35,269 nucleotides of DNA from Ruminococcus flavefaciens (GTDB lineage: Bacteria; Bacillota; Clostridia; Oscillospirales; Ruminococcaceae): positions 1 through 35,269 of the forward strand of contig CACWPR010000016.1 in the NCBI GenBank assembly GCA_902762855.1, given 5' to 3'. Every line of letters begins with the position of its first letter. Within the stretch, counting starts at the first letter, position 1. Both the position numbers and the translations under genes were made by a program. The notes under the pieces were generated by a model. That model was given only the letters and a program-made list of their open reading frames with translations. It did not search any database and had not been told where the DNA came from. Shown in pieces: positions 16,056 through 23,722 of this stretch.

Positions 16056-16964
16056 ATGGATATTCTCATCACCGGCGGTACCGTCTTTGCAAGCAGATAT
16101 ACTGCGGAATACTTCGCAAAGGCCGGTCACAATGTTTTCGTTCTCAACCGTGGCACCAGACCTCAGTCAGAGGGAGTGACTCACCTGTGCGGTGACCGTC
16201 ACGACGCTGCTCATCTTCTGAAAAACAGGCACTTTGACGCTGTTATCGACGTCACTGCCTACTGCGGCGAGGACATCACCGGACTGCTGGACTCCCTCGG
16301 AGACTTCGGGGCCTATGTGATGATAAGCTCCAGTGCCGTCTACCCGGAGACTCTCCCTCAGCCTTTTTCTGAGGACGCTCCCTGCGGTCCCAACAGCATA
16401 TGGGGGGACTACGGCACCAGAAAGCTGGATGCTGAGAATGCACTCCTTGAACGTGTCCACGATGCCTATATCCTCCGTCCGCCCTACCTCTACGGCCCTA
16501 TGAACAACGTTTTCCGTGAGGCCTTCGTCTTTGAATGCGCCGAGCAGGGACTCCCCTTTTATGTGCCTCAGTCCGGCGGGATGACCTTGCAGTTCTTCCA
16601 TATCCGTGACCTGTGCAGGACTGTTGAAGTCATCCTTGAAAAGAGGCCCCGGCAGCACATCCTCAACGTCGGTGACCCCGTATCCGTCACTGTGAATGAC
16701 TGGGTAAAGCTGTGCTACGGAGTTCTCGGAAAGGTCCCGGAGATAAGATACGTCCCCGGCAGCGTCCCTCAGAGGAGCTATTTCCCCTTCTATGACTACG
16801 ACTATCGCCTTGATGTTTCCGCTGTGCAGAGCCTTTTGCCGGAGCTCACACCTCTTGACAAAGGACTTGCGGAGTCCTGGGAATGGTTCCGGGAAAACCG
16901 TGAACTGGTAGTCAGAAAGCCTCTCCATGAGTACATCAGCGAGAATTTCGGAGGTAACCAATGA
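16056..16964 (+). CDS. NAD(P)-dependent epimerase/dehydratase-family protein
   Basis: A 302-aa extended short-chain dehydrogenase/reductase. The Rossmann start MDILITGGTVFASRYTAEYF replaces the usual GGTGFIG with GGTVFAS, a form seen in a clostridial subgroup related to CSP41-like epimerases. The catalytic elements are visible: SSSAVYPE and YGTRK (Y-x-x-x-K), followed by LRPPYLYGP. The substrate is probably a nucleotide sugar but cannot be read from the sequence. The start at 16056 is fixed by AGGAGG six bases upstream. Its stop overlaps the next gene by ATGA. Confidence 0.85.
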   Translation: MDILITGGTVFASRYTAEYFAKAGHNVFVLNRGTRPQSEGVTHLCGDRHDAAHLLKNRHFDAVIDVTAYCGEDITGLLDSLGDFGAYVMISSSAVYPETLPQPFSEDAPCGPNSIWGDYGTRKLDAENALLERVHDAYILRPPYLYGPMNNVFREAFVFECAEQGLPFYVPQSGGMTLQFFHIRDLCRTVEVILEKRPRQHILNVGDPVSVTVNDWVKLCYGVLGKVPEIRYVPGSVPQRSYFPFYDYDYRLDVSAVQSLLPELTPLDKGLAESWEWFRENRELVVRKPLHEYISENFGGNQ

Positions 16965-17404
16965 TATACACACCCCTGACGATAAAAGCTCTGAAGCTGT
17001 CCTATCAGGCTCATGAAGGACAGTTCGACAAGGCAGGCATCCCCTATATTTACCACCCCTATCACTTGGCGGAGCAAATGGACTCTGAATACACCGTCTG
17101 TGCCGCACTTCTGCACGATACTGTTGAGGACACCTTTGTCACTTTAAAGGAGCTCTCCGGCCTTTTTCCGCCGGAGGTGGTCCATGCAGTGGAGCTCCTC
17201 ACACACGAGGACCACGTCCCGTATATCGAGTACATCCGGAGGATAAAGCCGGACCCCATTGCCAGGGCAGTCAAGATAGCTGACCTCCGGCATAACTCAG
17301 ACCTGAGCCGTTTCGCAGTGGCTAAGACTGTTAACGAGAACAAGCTGAGACAGCTCCGGGAAAAGTACGAAAAGGCACTGGAGCTCCTTCTTGCTGAGGA
17401 CTAA
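16961..17404 (+). CDS. Small HD-domain hydrolase, Mesh1-like (possible ppGpp hydrolase)
   Basis: A 147-aa single-domain protein. It shows the HD signature of RelA/SpoT hydrolase domains: YIYHPYHLAEQM supplies the first histidine, AALLHDTVEDT supplies H-D and E-D, and VKIADLRHNSD supplies the last aspartate. Stand-alone proteins of this type (small alarmone hydrolases, Mesh1-like) remove pyrophosphate from (p)ppGpp, but relatives act on other nucleotides. There is no synthetase domain. It overlaps the epimerase stop by four bases (ATGA) and has GGAGGT at 16950-16955. Confidence 0.85.
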   Translation: MIYTPLTIKALKLSYQAHEGQFDKAGIPYIYHPYHLAEQMDSEYTVCAALLHDTVEDTFVTLKELSGLFPPEVVHAVELLTHEDHVPYIEYIRRIKPDPIARAVKIADLRHNSDLSRFAVAKTVNENKLRQLREKYEKALELLLAED

Positions 17405-17455
17405 AATAACAAATCCTCCCGGTTTTTTCTCCGCCGTGATTGTCTATTTTCATGG

Positions 17456-17484
17456 TGGACAACCTTCATAAAATGTGGTATAAT
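17456..17484 (+). promoter_or_regulatory. Sigma-A promoter for the dnaD-dnaC operon
   Basis: TGGACA (17456-17461), 17 bases, then TATAAT (17479-17484). The -10 box is the left end of a perfect 28-bp palindrome (17479-17506), so the start point near 17491 lies at the palindrome centre. This would give a leader of about 200 bases before the DnaD-like gene. Confidence 0.72.
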
Positions 17485-17653
17485 GAATGCGTACGCATTC
17501 ATTATAATTTATCTGAATGCCCTTGCAGATACGCAAATCATAGATTTGCTCCCTGCATATCGGGCAATTATATCATAACGCTGTGCTTTTATGATATAAT
17601 GAAATGCGTAAGCATTCATTATAATTGATTTAAATGCCGAATGCAATGCATTC
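17479..17653. repeat. Palindromic repeat cluster upstream of the dnaD-like gene
   Basis: The 285-bp gap between the HD gene and the DnaD-like gene is mostly repeats. A perfect 28-bp palindrome lies at 17479-17506. A 44-45 bp near-copy of it and its flank recurs at 17595-17638. A third, shorter pair GAATGC-AAT-GCATTC lies at 17639-17653. All share the GAATGC/GCATTC core. Between them are an inverted repeat at 17533-17549 (7-bp arms) and an 11-bp inverted repeat at 17567-17577/17590-17600. This could be a regulatory operator array or a small palindromic mobile repeat. Confidence 0.75.
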
Positions 17654-17689
17654 ATCACAATACTTTTGTTGCCATTCCGGAGGAATAAA

Positions 17690-18688
17690 ATGGATTTCAA
17701 AACTAACAGCGGCGTTTGGGGCACTATGTTCGGAGTCCCCTGTGTTGTTGCGGATAATTTTCTTAAACTCGCTACCGGAGAACAGCTCAAGGTCCTCCTC
17801 TATATACTCAGATGCTCCGGACGCTCCTGCTCTGATGAGGAGATAGCTCTGAATACCGGTGTCTCCATACAGCAGGCCTCCGATGCCGTCCTTTTCTGGC
17901 AGCAGGTCAACGTGCTGACTCCCCAGTCTACAGGGAGCTTTTCCGCTCCCCAGCCTTCGCTCATGGCTCCCCCTGAGCCTGCGGATGTGCGTGAGACCGT
18001 ACAGGAAGCTCAGCCGGAGCCTCCCCAGGAGCCTGCAAAGGCATCTCCAAGACCTAAGCAGAACCTCACTCCCTCGGAAATATCCCAGGTCCTCTCTGAC
18101 TCCGTGGATATTTCCGAGCTCTTCAAAATTGCCGAGTCCGCTCTCGGCCCCCTCACCCATACCCAGCAGAATTCCCTGATTTGGATGCACAACTACCTCG
18201 GACTCAAAACTGAGGTCATCGTGACGCTCATCTACTACTGCATCTCTATCGAAAAGACCAATTCCGGCTACATTGAGAAAATTGCCTGCGACTGGGCCGA
18301 CAACGAGATAAATGACCTCGGCGCCGCTCAGGAAGAGGTACAGAGGCTCACTAAGCACAACGACTTCACAGGCAAAATAATGAAGAAGTTCGAGATGATA
18401 CGCCGCCCTACCCAGAAACAAGCGGAGTTCATCGCTCAGTGGCAGAAGGAAGGCTTCAGCCTGGACCTCATCGGGTGCGCCTATGAGAAAACTATCGAGC
18501 AGATAAACAAGCTCTCATTCGAGTACATAAACAAGATACTCCTTTCCTGGAAGGAGAGCGGCTTCACCACCGTAAAGCAGGTCCGTGACGCTGAGGCTGA
18601 TTTCAAGAACAGCCGTGCTCCCAGGAAAAAGACCGGCGAGACCGGTTCCGACGTGGACAAGTATAAGATAGTCATAAATCATTTCTGA
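17690..18688 (+). CDS. DnaD-domain replication initiation protein
   Basis: A 332-aa protein with the DnaD plan. Residues 1-90 look like a winged helix (GEQLKVLLYILRC, EEIALNTGVSIQQASDAV). A Pro/Glu-rich linker covers about 95-130. Two DnaD-type helical domains follow at about 135-215 (IWMHNYLGLKTEVIVTLIYYC) and 225-305 (ending FEYINKILLSWKESGF). In B. subtilis DnaD helps load the helicase at origins and restart sites. The start at 17690 has GGAGGAATAAA before it. It precedes a DnaC/DnaI-like loader by 16 bases, a typical pairing. Confidence 0.88.
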   Translation: MDFKTNSGVWGTMFGVPCVVADNFLKLATGEQLKVLLYILRCSGRSCSDEEIALNTGVSIQQASDAVLFWQQVNVLTPQSTGSFSAPQPSLMAPPEPADVRETVQEAQPEPPQEPAKASPRPKQNLTPSEISQVLSDSVDISELFKIAESALGPLTHTQQNSLIWMHNYLGLKTEVIVTLIYYCISIEKTNSGYIEKIACDWADNEINDLGAAQEEVQRLTKHNDFTGKIMKKFEMIRRPTQKQAEFIAQWQKEGFSLDLIGCAYEKTIEQINKLSFEYINKILLSWKESGFTTVKQVRDAEADFKNSRAPRKKTGETGSDVDKYKIVINHF

Positions 18689-18704
18689 AAGTCAGGTGTG
18701 GATA

Positions 18705-19667
18705 TTGGATAACTCTGTTTTTGAAAAGGCTCAGTCTATAATGACTTCAAGACGGATGAAGGCTGTCAGCGAAAACGACAGGCGCATTGATGAGATAAAC
18801 AGAAAGCTCCCGCAGATAAAAGAGATAAACGACGCACTCTACAGCACCGGAAAGGAGCTCATCGGGATAATCACATCCGGCAGAGGCGCCGACGTTTCCG
18901 GCAAGATAGAGGAGCTCAAGCGCAATAATCTCGGCGCTCAGGCTATGGCAAGGAAGATACTCACCGATAATGGCTACCCTGCCGACTACCTTGACATCCG
19001 ATACTCCTGCCCCAAATGCCATGATACAGGCTATTTCGGTGACCAGTTCTGCGACTGCTTCCGTCAGCTCTGCGGCAAACTCTCCGCTGACCAGCTCAAT
19101 AAAAGCGCTCACCTGAAACTCTCCAGCTTTGAAACATTCAGTCTCAGCTACTACAAGGGTGAGGACTACACTACGATGAAGAACATCTTCGACCTTACAA
19201 GGCAGTTTGCCGAGACCTTCGGCAGTGAGACCGGCAGTATACTCATGTTCGGCGCTACAGGTCTGGGAAAGACTCACCTTTCCCTCGCTATCGCAAACAG
19301 GGTCCTCGAAAAGGGCTACAGCGTCATCTATGACTCAGCTATAAACATCCTCCGCAAGATAGAACAGGAGCATTTCAGCAGGGAGCATTCCTCTGAGATG
19401 ATAGACCTGGTCATGGACACTGACCTCCTTATCCTCGATGACCTCGGCACTGAGTACGAGACCACCTTCTACAACGCTACCATTTATAACATTATCAATA
19501 CCCGCCTTAACAAGGGAAAGTCCACTATAATAAGTACTAACCTTGGCTTCGAGGGCATTGCTAACAGGTACGACAGCCGAGTGGTGTCAAGGATAGTTTC
19601 CGCCTACTCCTGCCTCGAATTCAAGGGTGAGGACGTAAGGCTCCAGAAGAAAAAAGACTCGATGTAA
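18705..19667 (+). CDS. DnaC/DnaI-like helicase loader ATPase
   Basis: A 320-aa AAA+ protein that probably loads the DnaB helicase with the DnaD-like partner. The N-terminal half is helical. A zinc-binding pattern CPKC...FCDC lies at about 102-118, as in DnaI. The ATPase domain has Walker A FGATGLGKTH (about 182-191) and Walker B LLILDDLGTE. A sensor-like STNL follows. I favour TTG at 18705, which gives the usual short start before DNSVFEKAQSIM and has AGGTG 6 bases upstream; GTG at 18696 in frame is the alternative. The operon ends at a strong terminator 6 bases after the stop. Confidence 0.88.
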   Translation: MDNSVFEKAQSIMTSRRMKAVSENDRRIDEINRKLPQIKEINDALYSTGKELIGIITSGRGADVSGKIEELKRNNLGAQAMARKILTDNGYPADYLDIRYSCPKCHDTGYFGDQFCDCFRQLCGKLSADQLNKSAHLKLSSFETFSLSYYKGEDYTTMKNIFDLTRQFAETFGSETGSILMFGATGLGKTHLSLAIANRVLEKGYSVIYDSAINILRKIEQEHFSREHSSEMIDLVMDTDLLILDDLGTEYETTFYNATIYNIINTRLNKGKSTIISTNLGFEGIANRYDSRVVSRIVSAYSCLEFKGEDVRLQKKKDSM

Positions 19668-19673
19668 AAAAAT

Positions 19674-19702
19674 GCCAGCAGTTCAACTGCTGGCTTTTCT
19701 TT
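19674..19702. terminator. Bidirectional Rho-independent terminator
   Basis: A 10-bp inverted repeat (19674-19683 and 19685-19694) has a T-rich run on its right side and an A run (19667-19671) on its left side. It can end both the dnaD-dnaC transcript and the converging minus-strand transcript of the lipoprotein gene, whose stop lies at 19702. Confidence 0.88.
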
Positions 19703-20190
19703 TAGTCTATGGGGATAATTGGCAGCTCGATAGGGCCTTCGTCCTGAGGAGGGGCTGTCGCCGGCTCTTCGGCTGTGGACTGGCCTCCGCTCTGGGTATC
19801 AGGCTGGACTTCCGGAACGTCTGTCTGCACCGGGAGCTCTGCCTCCGGCTGGTCTGTGACTGCGCTCTGAGGAGCCTGTGAGGTCACGGACTGCACTTCT
19901 GAGGATGCCGGCTCCGTGACAGCTCCGGTGGTCACTGCTTCGGACCTGCTTGCTGTCGTAGCAGCGGCAGACGTGCTGCCTTCCCCTGACTCTCCGCTGC
20001 CGGAGCTCTTCGCTGCTTTTTCTTCGGATAAAGTGGTCTCCGATGCTTTTTCTTCGGATAAAGTGGTCTCCGCTGCTGTTGTCACTGGACTTTCGGGTGC
20101 TGCGGCATCAGATGAGGAGCTGCCGGAGCCTCCCTTGCAGCCTGTGAGGATGAGTGATGAAAGTAATAAAACCGGTAATATCTTTTTCAT
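19702..20190 (-). CDS. Small Ser/Thr/Pro-rich lipoprotein of unknown function
   Basis: A 162-aa protein starting MKKILPVLLLSSLILTGCKG, with a clear signal and lipobox LTGC (Cys18). The mature part is low-complexity, rich in Ser, Thr, Ala, Glu, Pro and Gln, with no recognisable folded domain. It contains a tandem ETTLSEEKA duplication. It ends in a short IELPIIPID segment. The start at 20190 follows GGGAGATTTTAAA. It lies 23 bases after the second ABC transporter gene on the same strand and probably shares its transcript. A surface stalk or spacer role is possible but is not shown. Confidence 0.78.
   Translation of the reverse strand: MKKILPVLLLSSLILTGCKGGSGSSSSDAAAPESPVTTAAETTLSEEKASETTLSEEKAAKSSGSGESGEGSTSAAATTASRSEAVTTGAVTEPASSEVQSVTSQAPQSAVTDQPEAELPVQTDVPEVQPDTQSGGQSTAEEPATAPPQDEGPIELPIIPID
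20015..20072. repeat. Tandem 30-bp direct repeat inside the lipoprotein gene
   Basis: Two nearly complete copies of a 30-bp unit lie back to back (20015-20042 and 20045-20072 are identical). The repeat is in frame and encodes ETTLSEEKA twice. This is a typical result of slippage in a low-complexity stalk and could vary in copy number between strains. Confidence 0.9.
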
Positions 20191-20213
20191 TTTAAAATCT
20201 CCCTTTGGATATA

Positions 20214-21953
20214 TCATGTGGCAAACTGACTGTTGTAGAGCTGGGAATAGAATCCGCCCTTTTTCATCAGTTCGTCGTGACTTCCCTGCTCGATGACGTT
20301 TCCGCTCTTCATTACAAGGATAGTGTCTGAATTCTTTATAGTTGAAAGCCGGTGGGCTATTATAAAGCTGGTGCGGCCTTCCATGAGCTTGGTGAAGGCC
20401 TTCTGTATCCTGTGCTCGGTACGGAGGTCTATAGAGCTCGTCGCCTCGTCAAGTATGAGCATGGGCGGCGACATGAGCATTATCCTCGCAATGCAGATGA
20501 GCTGCTTCTGTCCCTGTGAAAGTCCGCTGTCCTCGCTTATGACCGTGTCGTATCCCTTTGGCAGACGCTTGATGAAGCCGTGGGCGTATACCGCCCTGGC
20601 AGCCTCAATGACCTGTTCCCTCGTCGCTCCCGGAACTCCGTAGGCGATGTTCTCTTCAACTGTGCCTGTGAATATCCAGGTTTCCTGGAGCACCATTCCA
20701 AAGGCTGAGCGGAGACTGTCTCTGGTGTAATCCGTGAAGTCCCTGCCGGAGACCTCTATTGTACCGCTGTCAGTGTCGTAGAATCTCAGCAGCAGATTGA
20801 TTATCGTAGACTTTCCGCAGCCTGTGGGACCTACTATGGCCACTCTCTGCCCGGGACTTACGTCAAGGCTGAAATCCTGTATCAGCTTTACCTTTGGGTC
20901 ATAGGAAAAGTTCACGTTCCTGAAGCTGAGCTGACCGGAGGCATTCTCCAGCACTGCCTTGTCAGAGTCCTCCGGGACCTCCTCTTCGTCAAGGACATCA
21001 AATACCCGTCCTGCTGAGGCAACTGCATTCTGGAGCTCTGCGAAAACTCCCGATATTTCGTTGAACGGCTTGGTGTACTGGTTGGAGTAGGCAAGAAAGC
21101 TGGACAGGCGGCCTACAGACATCGCTCCCACAAAGGAGGAATACCCTATCGCTCCAAGAGAGCCGAGAAGTCCTACTGCCGCATAGATAAGGCCGTTCAC
21201 AAAACGGGTGGTAGGGTTGGTCATTGAGCTGAAAAAGGTTGCTCTGGTGCCTATCCTGCCGTACTCACGGTTTATCTCCCCGAAACGCTCCATTGCCCTG
21301 TCGTCGTAGACAAAGGCCTTGACCAGCTTCTGATTTCCGGCCATTTCCTCTGCAAGGGCAACCATGTCTCCACGGAGCCTGGACTGTGCCATGTAGGAAT
21401 CGTGAGATGCCTTGGTTATCCTGGACGCCGCTATAAAGGAAAGAGGAGTCATGAGCACGACTACAAGAGCTATCTTCACGTTAATGGTCATCATGAATAT
21501 CAGGGTGCCGAGAATGGTCATCACTCCGCTGAAAAACTGGGTGAAGCCCTGCAAAAGTCCGTCTGAGATTATCTCTATGTCGTTTATGACACGGCTGGTG
21601 AGTTCGCCCTTGGTGTGGCCGTCGATATACCTGAGCGGAACACGCTCGAACTTGTTGAATATATCAGCCCGGAGGTCCCGGACTGTAAGGAATGCCAGCT
21701 TGTTGGTACAAAGGCTCATGAGCCACTGGAAAAGTCCGCTGAAAAGGACCATGGCGCCCAGTGCTGTGACTATCTTTTTCAGCCTTTCAAAGTCAACCTC
21801 TCCCCTGCCCACACAGCAGTCTACTGCCTCGCCTATGAATACCGGCACTGCCAGTGAAAGGGATATGCCTGCCGCCGCAAATATCACGGTCAGCACGAAG
21901 TACCTCATGTACGGCTTTGCATAGGAGAAAACTCTTTTCAGTGTTTTAAGCAT
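20214..21953 (-). CDS. ABC exporter half-transporter with a canonical ATP site
   Basis: A 579-aa fused permease-ATPase. Residues about 1-310 hold six membrane helices of the exporter type. The ATPase has Walker A GPTGCGKST, signature LSQGQKQ, and Walker B LILDEATSSID with the catalytic Glu503. The H-loop is IAHRLST (His534). The first position of the signature is unusual (LSQGQ, not LSGGQ), as in heterodimeric exporters where this signature faces the partner's degenerate site. I chose the ATG at 21953, with GGAGG about 10 bases upstream; this overlaps the stop of the partner gene by 8 bases. The substrate may be a drug, lipid or peptide. Confidence 0.92.
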   Translation of the reverse strand: MLKTLKRVFSYAKPYMRYFVLTVIFAAAGISLSLAVPVFIGEAVDCCVGRGEVDFERLKKIVTALGAMVLFSGLFQWLMSLCTNKLAFLTVRDLRADIFNKFERVPLRYIDGHTKGELTSRVINDIEIISDGLLQGFTQFFSGVMTILGTLIFMMTINVKIALVVVLMTPLSFIAASRITKASHDSYMAQSRLRGDMVALAEEMAGNQKLVKAFVYDDRAMERFGEINREYGRIGTRATFFSSMTNPTTRFVNGLIYAAVGLLGSLGAIGYSSFVGAMSVGRLSSFLAYSNQYTKPFNEISGVFAELQNAVASAGRVFDVLDEEEVPEDSDKAVLENASGQLSFRNVNFSYDPKVKLIQDFSLDVSPGQRVAIVGPTGCGKSTIINLLLRFYDTDSGTIEVSGRDFTDYTRDSLRSAFGMVLQETWIFTGTVEENIAYGVPGATREQVIEAARAVYAHGFIKRLPKGYDTVISEDSGLSQGQKQLICIARIMLMSPPMLILDEATSSIDLRTEHRIQKAFTKLMEGRTSFIIAHRLSTIKNSDTILVMKSGNVIEQGSHDELMKKGGFYSQLYNSQFAT

Positions 21954-23676
21954 TTTTTCCGTCCTCCTTTTCATTCATCTGAGAACAGTATATCTCCCGG
22001 TACACCGGACAGCTTTCAAGGAGCTCTTCGTGTGTGCCGATGCCCACTGCCTGACCTTCGTCCATGACGATTATCCTGTCAGCGTCCTTTATGGACGTGG
22101 TGCGCTGGGATATCATTATGACTGTAGTCTCCGCCATATCGCTTTTCAGAGCCTTTCGGAGGGCAAGGTCAGTTGCGTAGTCAAGGGCGCTGGTGGAATC
22201 GTCAAGTATGAGGATATCCGGCTTTCCAACAAGTGCTCTGGCTATGGACAGACGCTGTTTCTGGCCCCCTGAGAAGTTCTTTCCGCCCTGTGACACCGGT
22301 GCGTCAAGTCCCTCAGGCTTCTGTGAGACAAACTCCCAGGACTGAGCTGTTTTCAGAGCAGAGATGACCTCTTCATCTGATGCGTCGGCCTTGCGCCAGG
22401 TCATATTTGACCTGACTGTGCCGGAAAAGAGCACCGCCTTCTGCGGGACATAGCCTATATGCCTGCGGAGGTCACTGAGACTGTACTCCTGCACGTTCCT
22501 GCCGCTGACGAGGACCTCCCCCTCAGTTGCCCTGTAGAAACAGGGTATGAGCCGGGCAAGTGTGGACTTTCCGCTGCCCGTACCGCCGATGATACCCAGC
22601 ATCTCCCCTTTTTTAAGGGTAAAGCTGACTCCGCTGACAGAGCTGTCACCTGCGGCTTCATAGGCAAAGGAAACGTTCCTGAATTCCAGTATGTTCTCAC
22701 TGTCACCTGACACCTGAGCGGTGCCGTCCTCTTCCGGCTCTATGGCAAAAACCTCGCTGACACGGTTTGCCGACGCAAAGGCCTTTGTGAATATGACTAT
22801 CAGGTTTGCAAGCACCACAAGAGCCAGGAGGATCTGTGTCATATAGTTCGTGAACGCGGTGAGCTCGCCCTGAGTGAGCCTTCCGCTGTCTATGCGGACT
22901 CCTCCGAACCAGATTATCGCTGCGATGCCCAGGTTCATTACCATAAAGGCCACAGGGTTGAGTATTGCGGATATTTTTCCCACTGCAACGGAGCAGTCCG
23001 CAATGTCGTCAACTGCTTCCCTGAATTCGTCTATCTCCTCCTGCTGACGGGAAAATGCCCTTATGACCCTTGTACCTTCAAGGTTCTCCCTTGTGAGCAT
23101 GGACGCTCTGTCCAGCTTCTGCTGAGCCTTCCGGTACATGGGGACGGTCTTTCGCATTATTATGAATATCACCAGTGATATGAGGGGTGCGGCTATGAAG
23201 AAGATCATAGCCAGCTTTGCGTCTATCATTACCGCCATTACTGCCGCTCCTATAACAAGAAAGGGAGCTCTCACTGCAAGGCGGATGAACATATTCACTC
23301 CGTTCTGGACTGTGTTGGTGTCGTTGGTCAGACGGTTCACCAGTGAGGCAGTTCCGACCTTGTCGATGCCGCTGTAGGAAAGGGTGTTTATATGCCTGTA
23401 CAGAGCCTCCCGGAGCTCTGTGCCGAAGCCATAGGCGCACCGTGCCGCAAGGTACTGGCAGGTCAGTGCGAAGCCAAGTCCGCAGACTCCCAGCAGGACT
23501 ATCAGTCCGCCCATCCGGAAGATATAGCCGCTGTCGTTATTTCCGATGCCGTTGTCTATCATCTTCGCCATCACCACAGGGACTATCAGCTCGAAAACCG
23601 CCTCCAGCAGCTTGAAGAAGGGGCCGAATACAAGCTCTTTTTTGTAGTTTTTCAGATATTTTAATAATTTCTTCAT
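21946..23676 (-). CDS. ABC exporter half-transporter with a degenerate ATP site
   Basis: A 576-aa fused permease-ATPase with six membrane helices in about 1-310. The ATPase has Walker A GGTGSGKST and signature FSGGQKQ, both normal. The Walker B region reads LILDDSTSALD, so the catalytic glutamate is Asp493. The H-loop reads ISQRTTS, with Gln524 in place of histidine. These two changes mark the non-hydrolysing site of heterodimeric exporters such as TM287/288 or BmrC/BmrD. The partner at 20214-21953 carries the canonical residues, so the two genes form one pump. The start at 23676 has AGGAAA upstream. Confidence 0.92.
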   Translation of the reverse strand: MKKLLKYLKNYKKELVFGPFFKLLEAVFELIVPVVMAKMIDNGIGNNDSGYIFRMGGLIVLLGVCGLGFALTCQYLAARCAYGFGTELREALYRHINTLSYSGIDKVGTASLVNRLTNDTNTVQNGVNMFIRLAVRAPFLVIGAAVMAVMIDAKLAMIFFIAAPLISLVIFIIMRKTVPMYRKAQQKLDRASMLTRENLEGTRVIRAFSRQQEEIDEFREAVDDIADCSVAVGKISAILNPVAFMVMNLGIAAIIWFGGVRIDSGRLTQGELTAFTNYMTQILLALVVLANLIVIFTKAFASANRVSEVFAIEPEEDGTAQVSGDSENILEFRNVSFAYEAAGDSSVSGVSFTLKKGEMLGIIGGTGSGKSTLARLIPCFYRATEGEVLVSGRNVQEYSLSDLRRHIGYVPQKAVLFSGTVRSNMTWRKADASDEEVISALKTAQSWEFVSQKPEGLDAPVSQGGKNFSGGQKQRLSIARALVGKPDILILDDSTSALDYATDLALRKALKSDMAETTVIMISQRTTSIKDADRIIVMDEGQAVGIGTHEELLESCPVYREIYCSQMNEKEDGKNA

Positions 23677-23694
23677 ATATTTCCTGTCATGAAT

Positions 23695-23718
23695 AACGGA
23701 CGCATAGCAGCGTCCGTT
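23695..23718 (-). terminator. Hairpin between the UDP-sugar pyrophosphorylase and the ABC exporter genes
   Basis: A perfect 9-bp inverted repeat (23695-23703 and 23710-23718) with a six-base loop lies 4 bases after the pyrophosphorylase stop. The following minus-strand sequence has only a short T-rich stretch, so it may be a weak terminator or a processing or attenuation hairpin. No separate promoter for the exporter genes was found, so some read-through is likely. Confidence 0.5.
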
Positions 23719-23722
23719 ACAA

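Noticed and set aside
16167-17108. Minus-strand frame of 313 codons opposite the epimerase
   Set aside because: Shadow of a gene with clear Rossmann and YxxxK motifs on the plus strand.
17440-17628. Small 62-codon frame in the palindromic region
   Set aside because: No binding site, it spans the promoter, and its repeated peptide (CVRIHYN/CVSIHYN) only reflects the DNA repeats.
17479-17653. CRISPR array
   Set aside because: Only two to three imperfect palindromic copies with unequal spacing, and no cas genes nearby.
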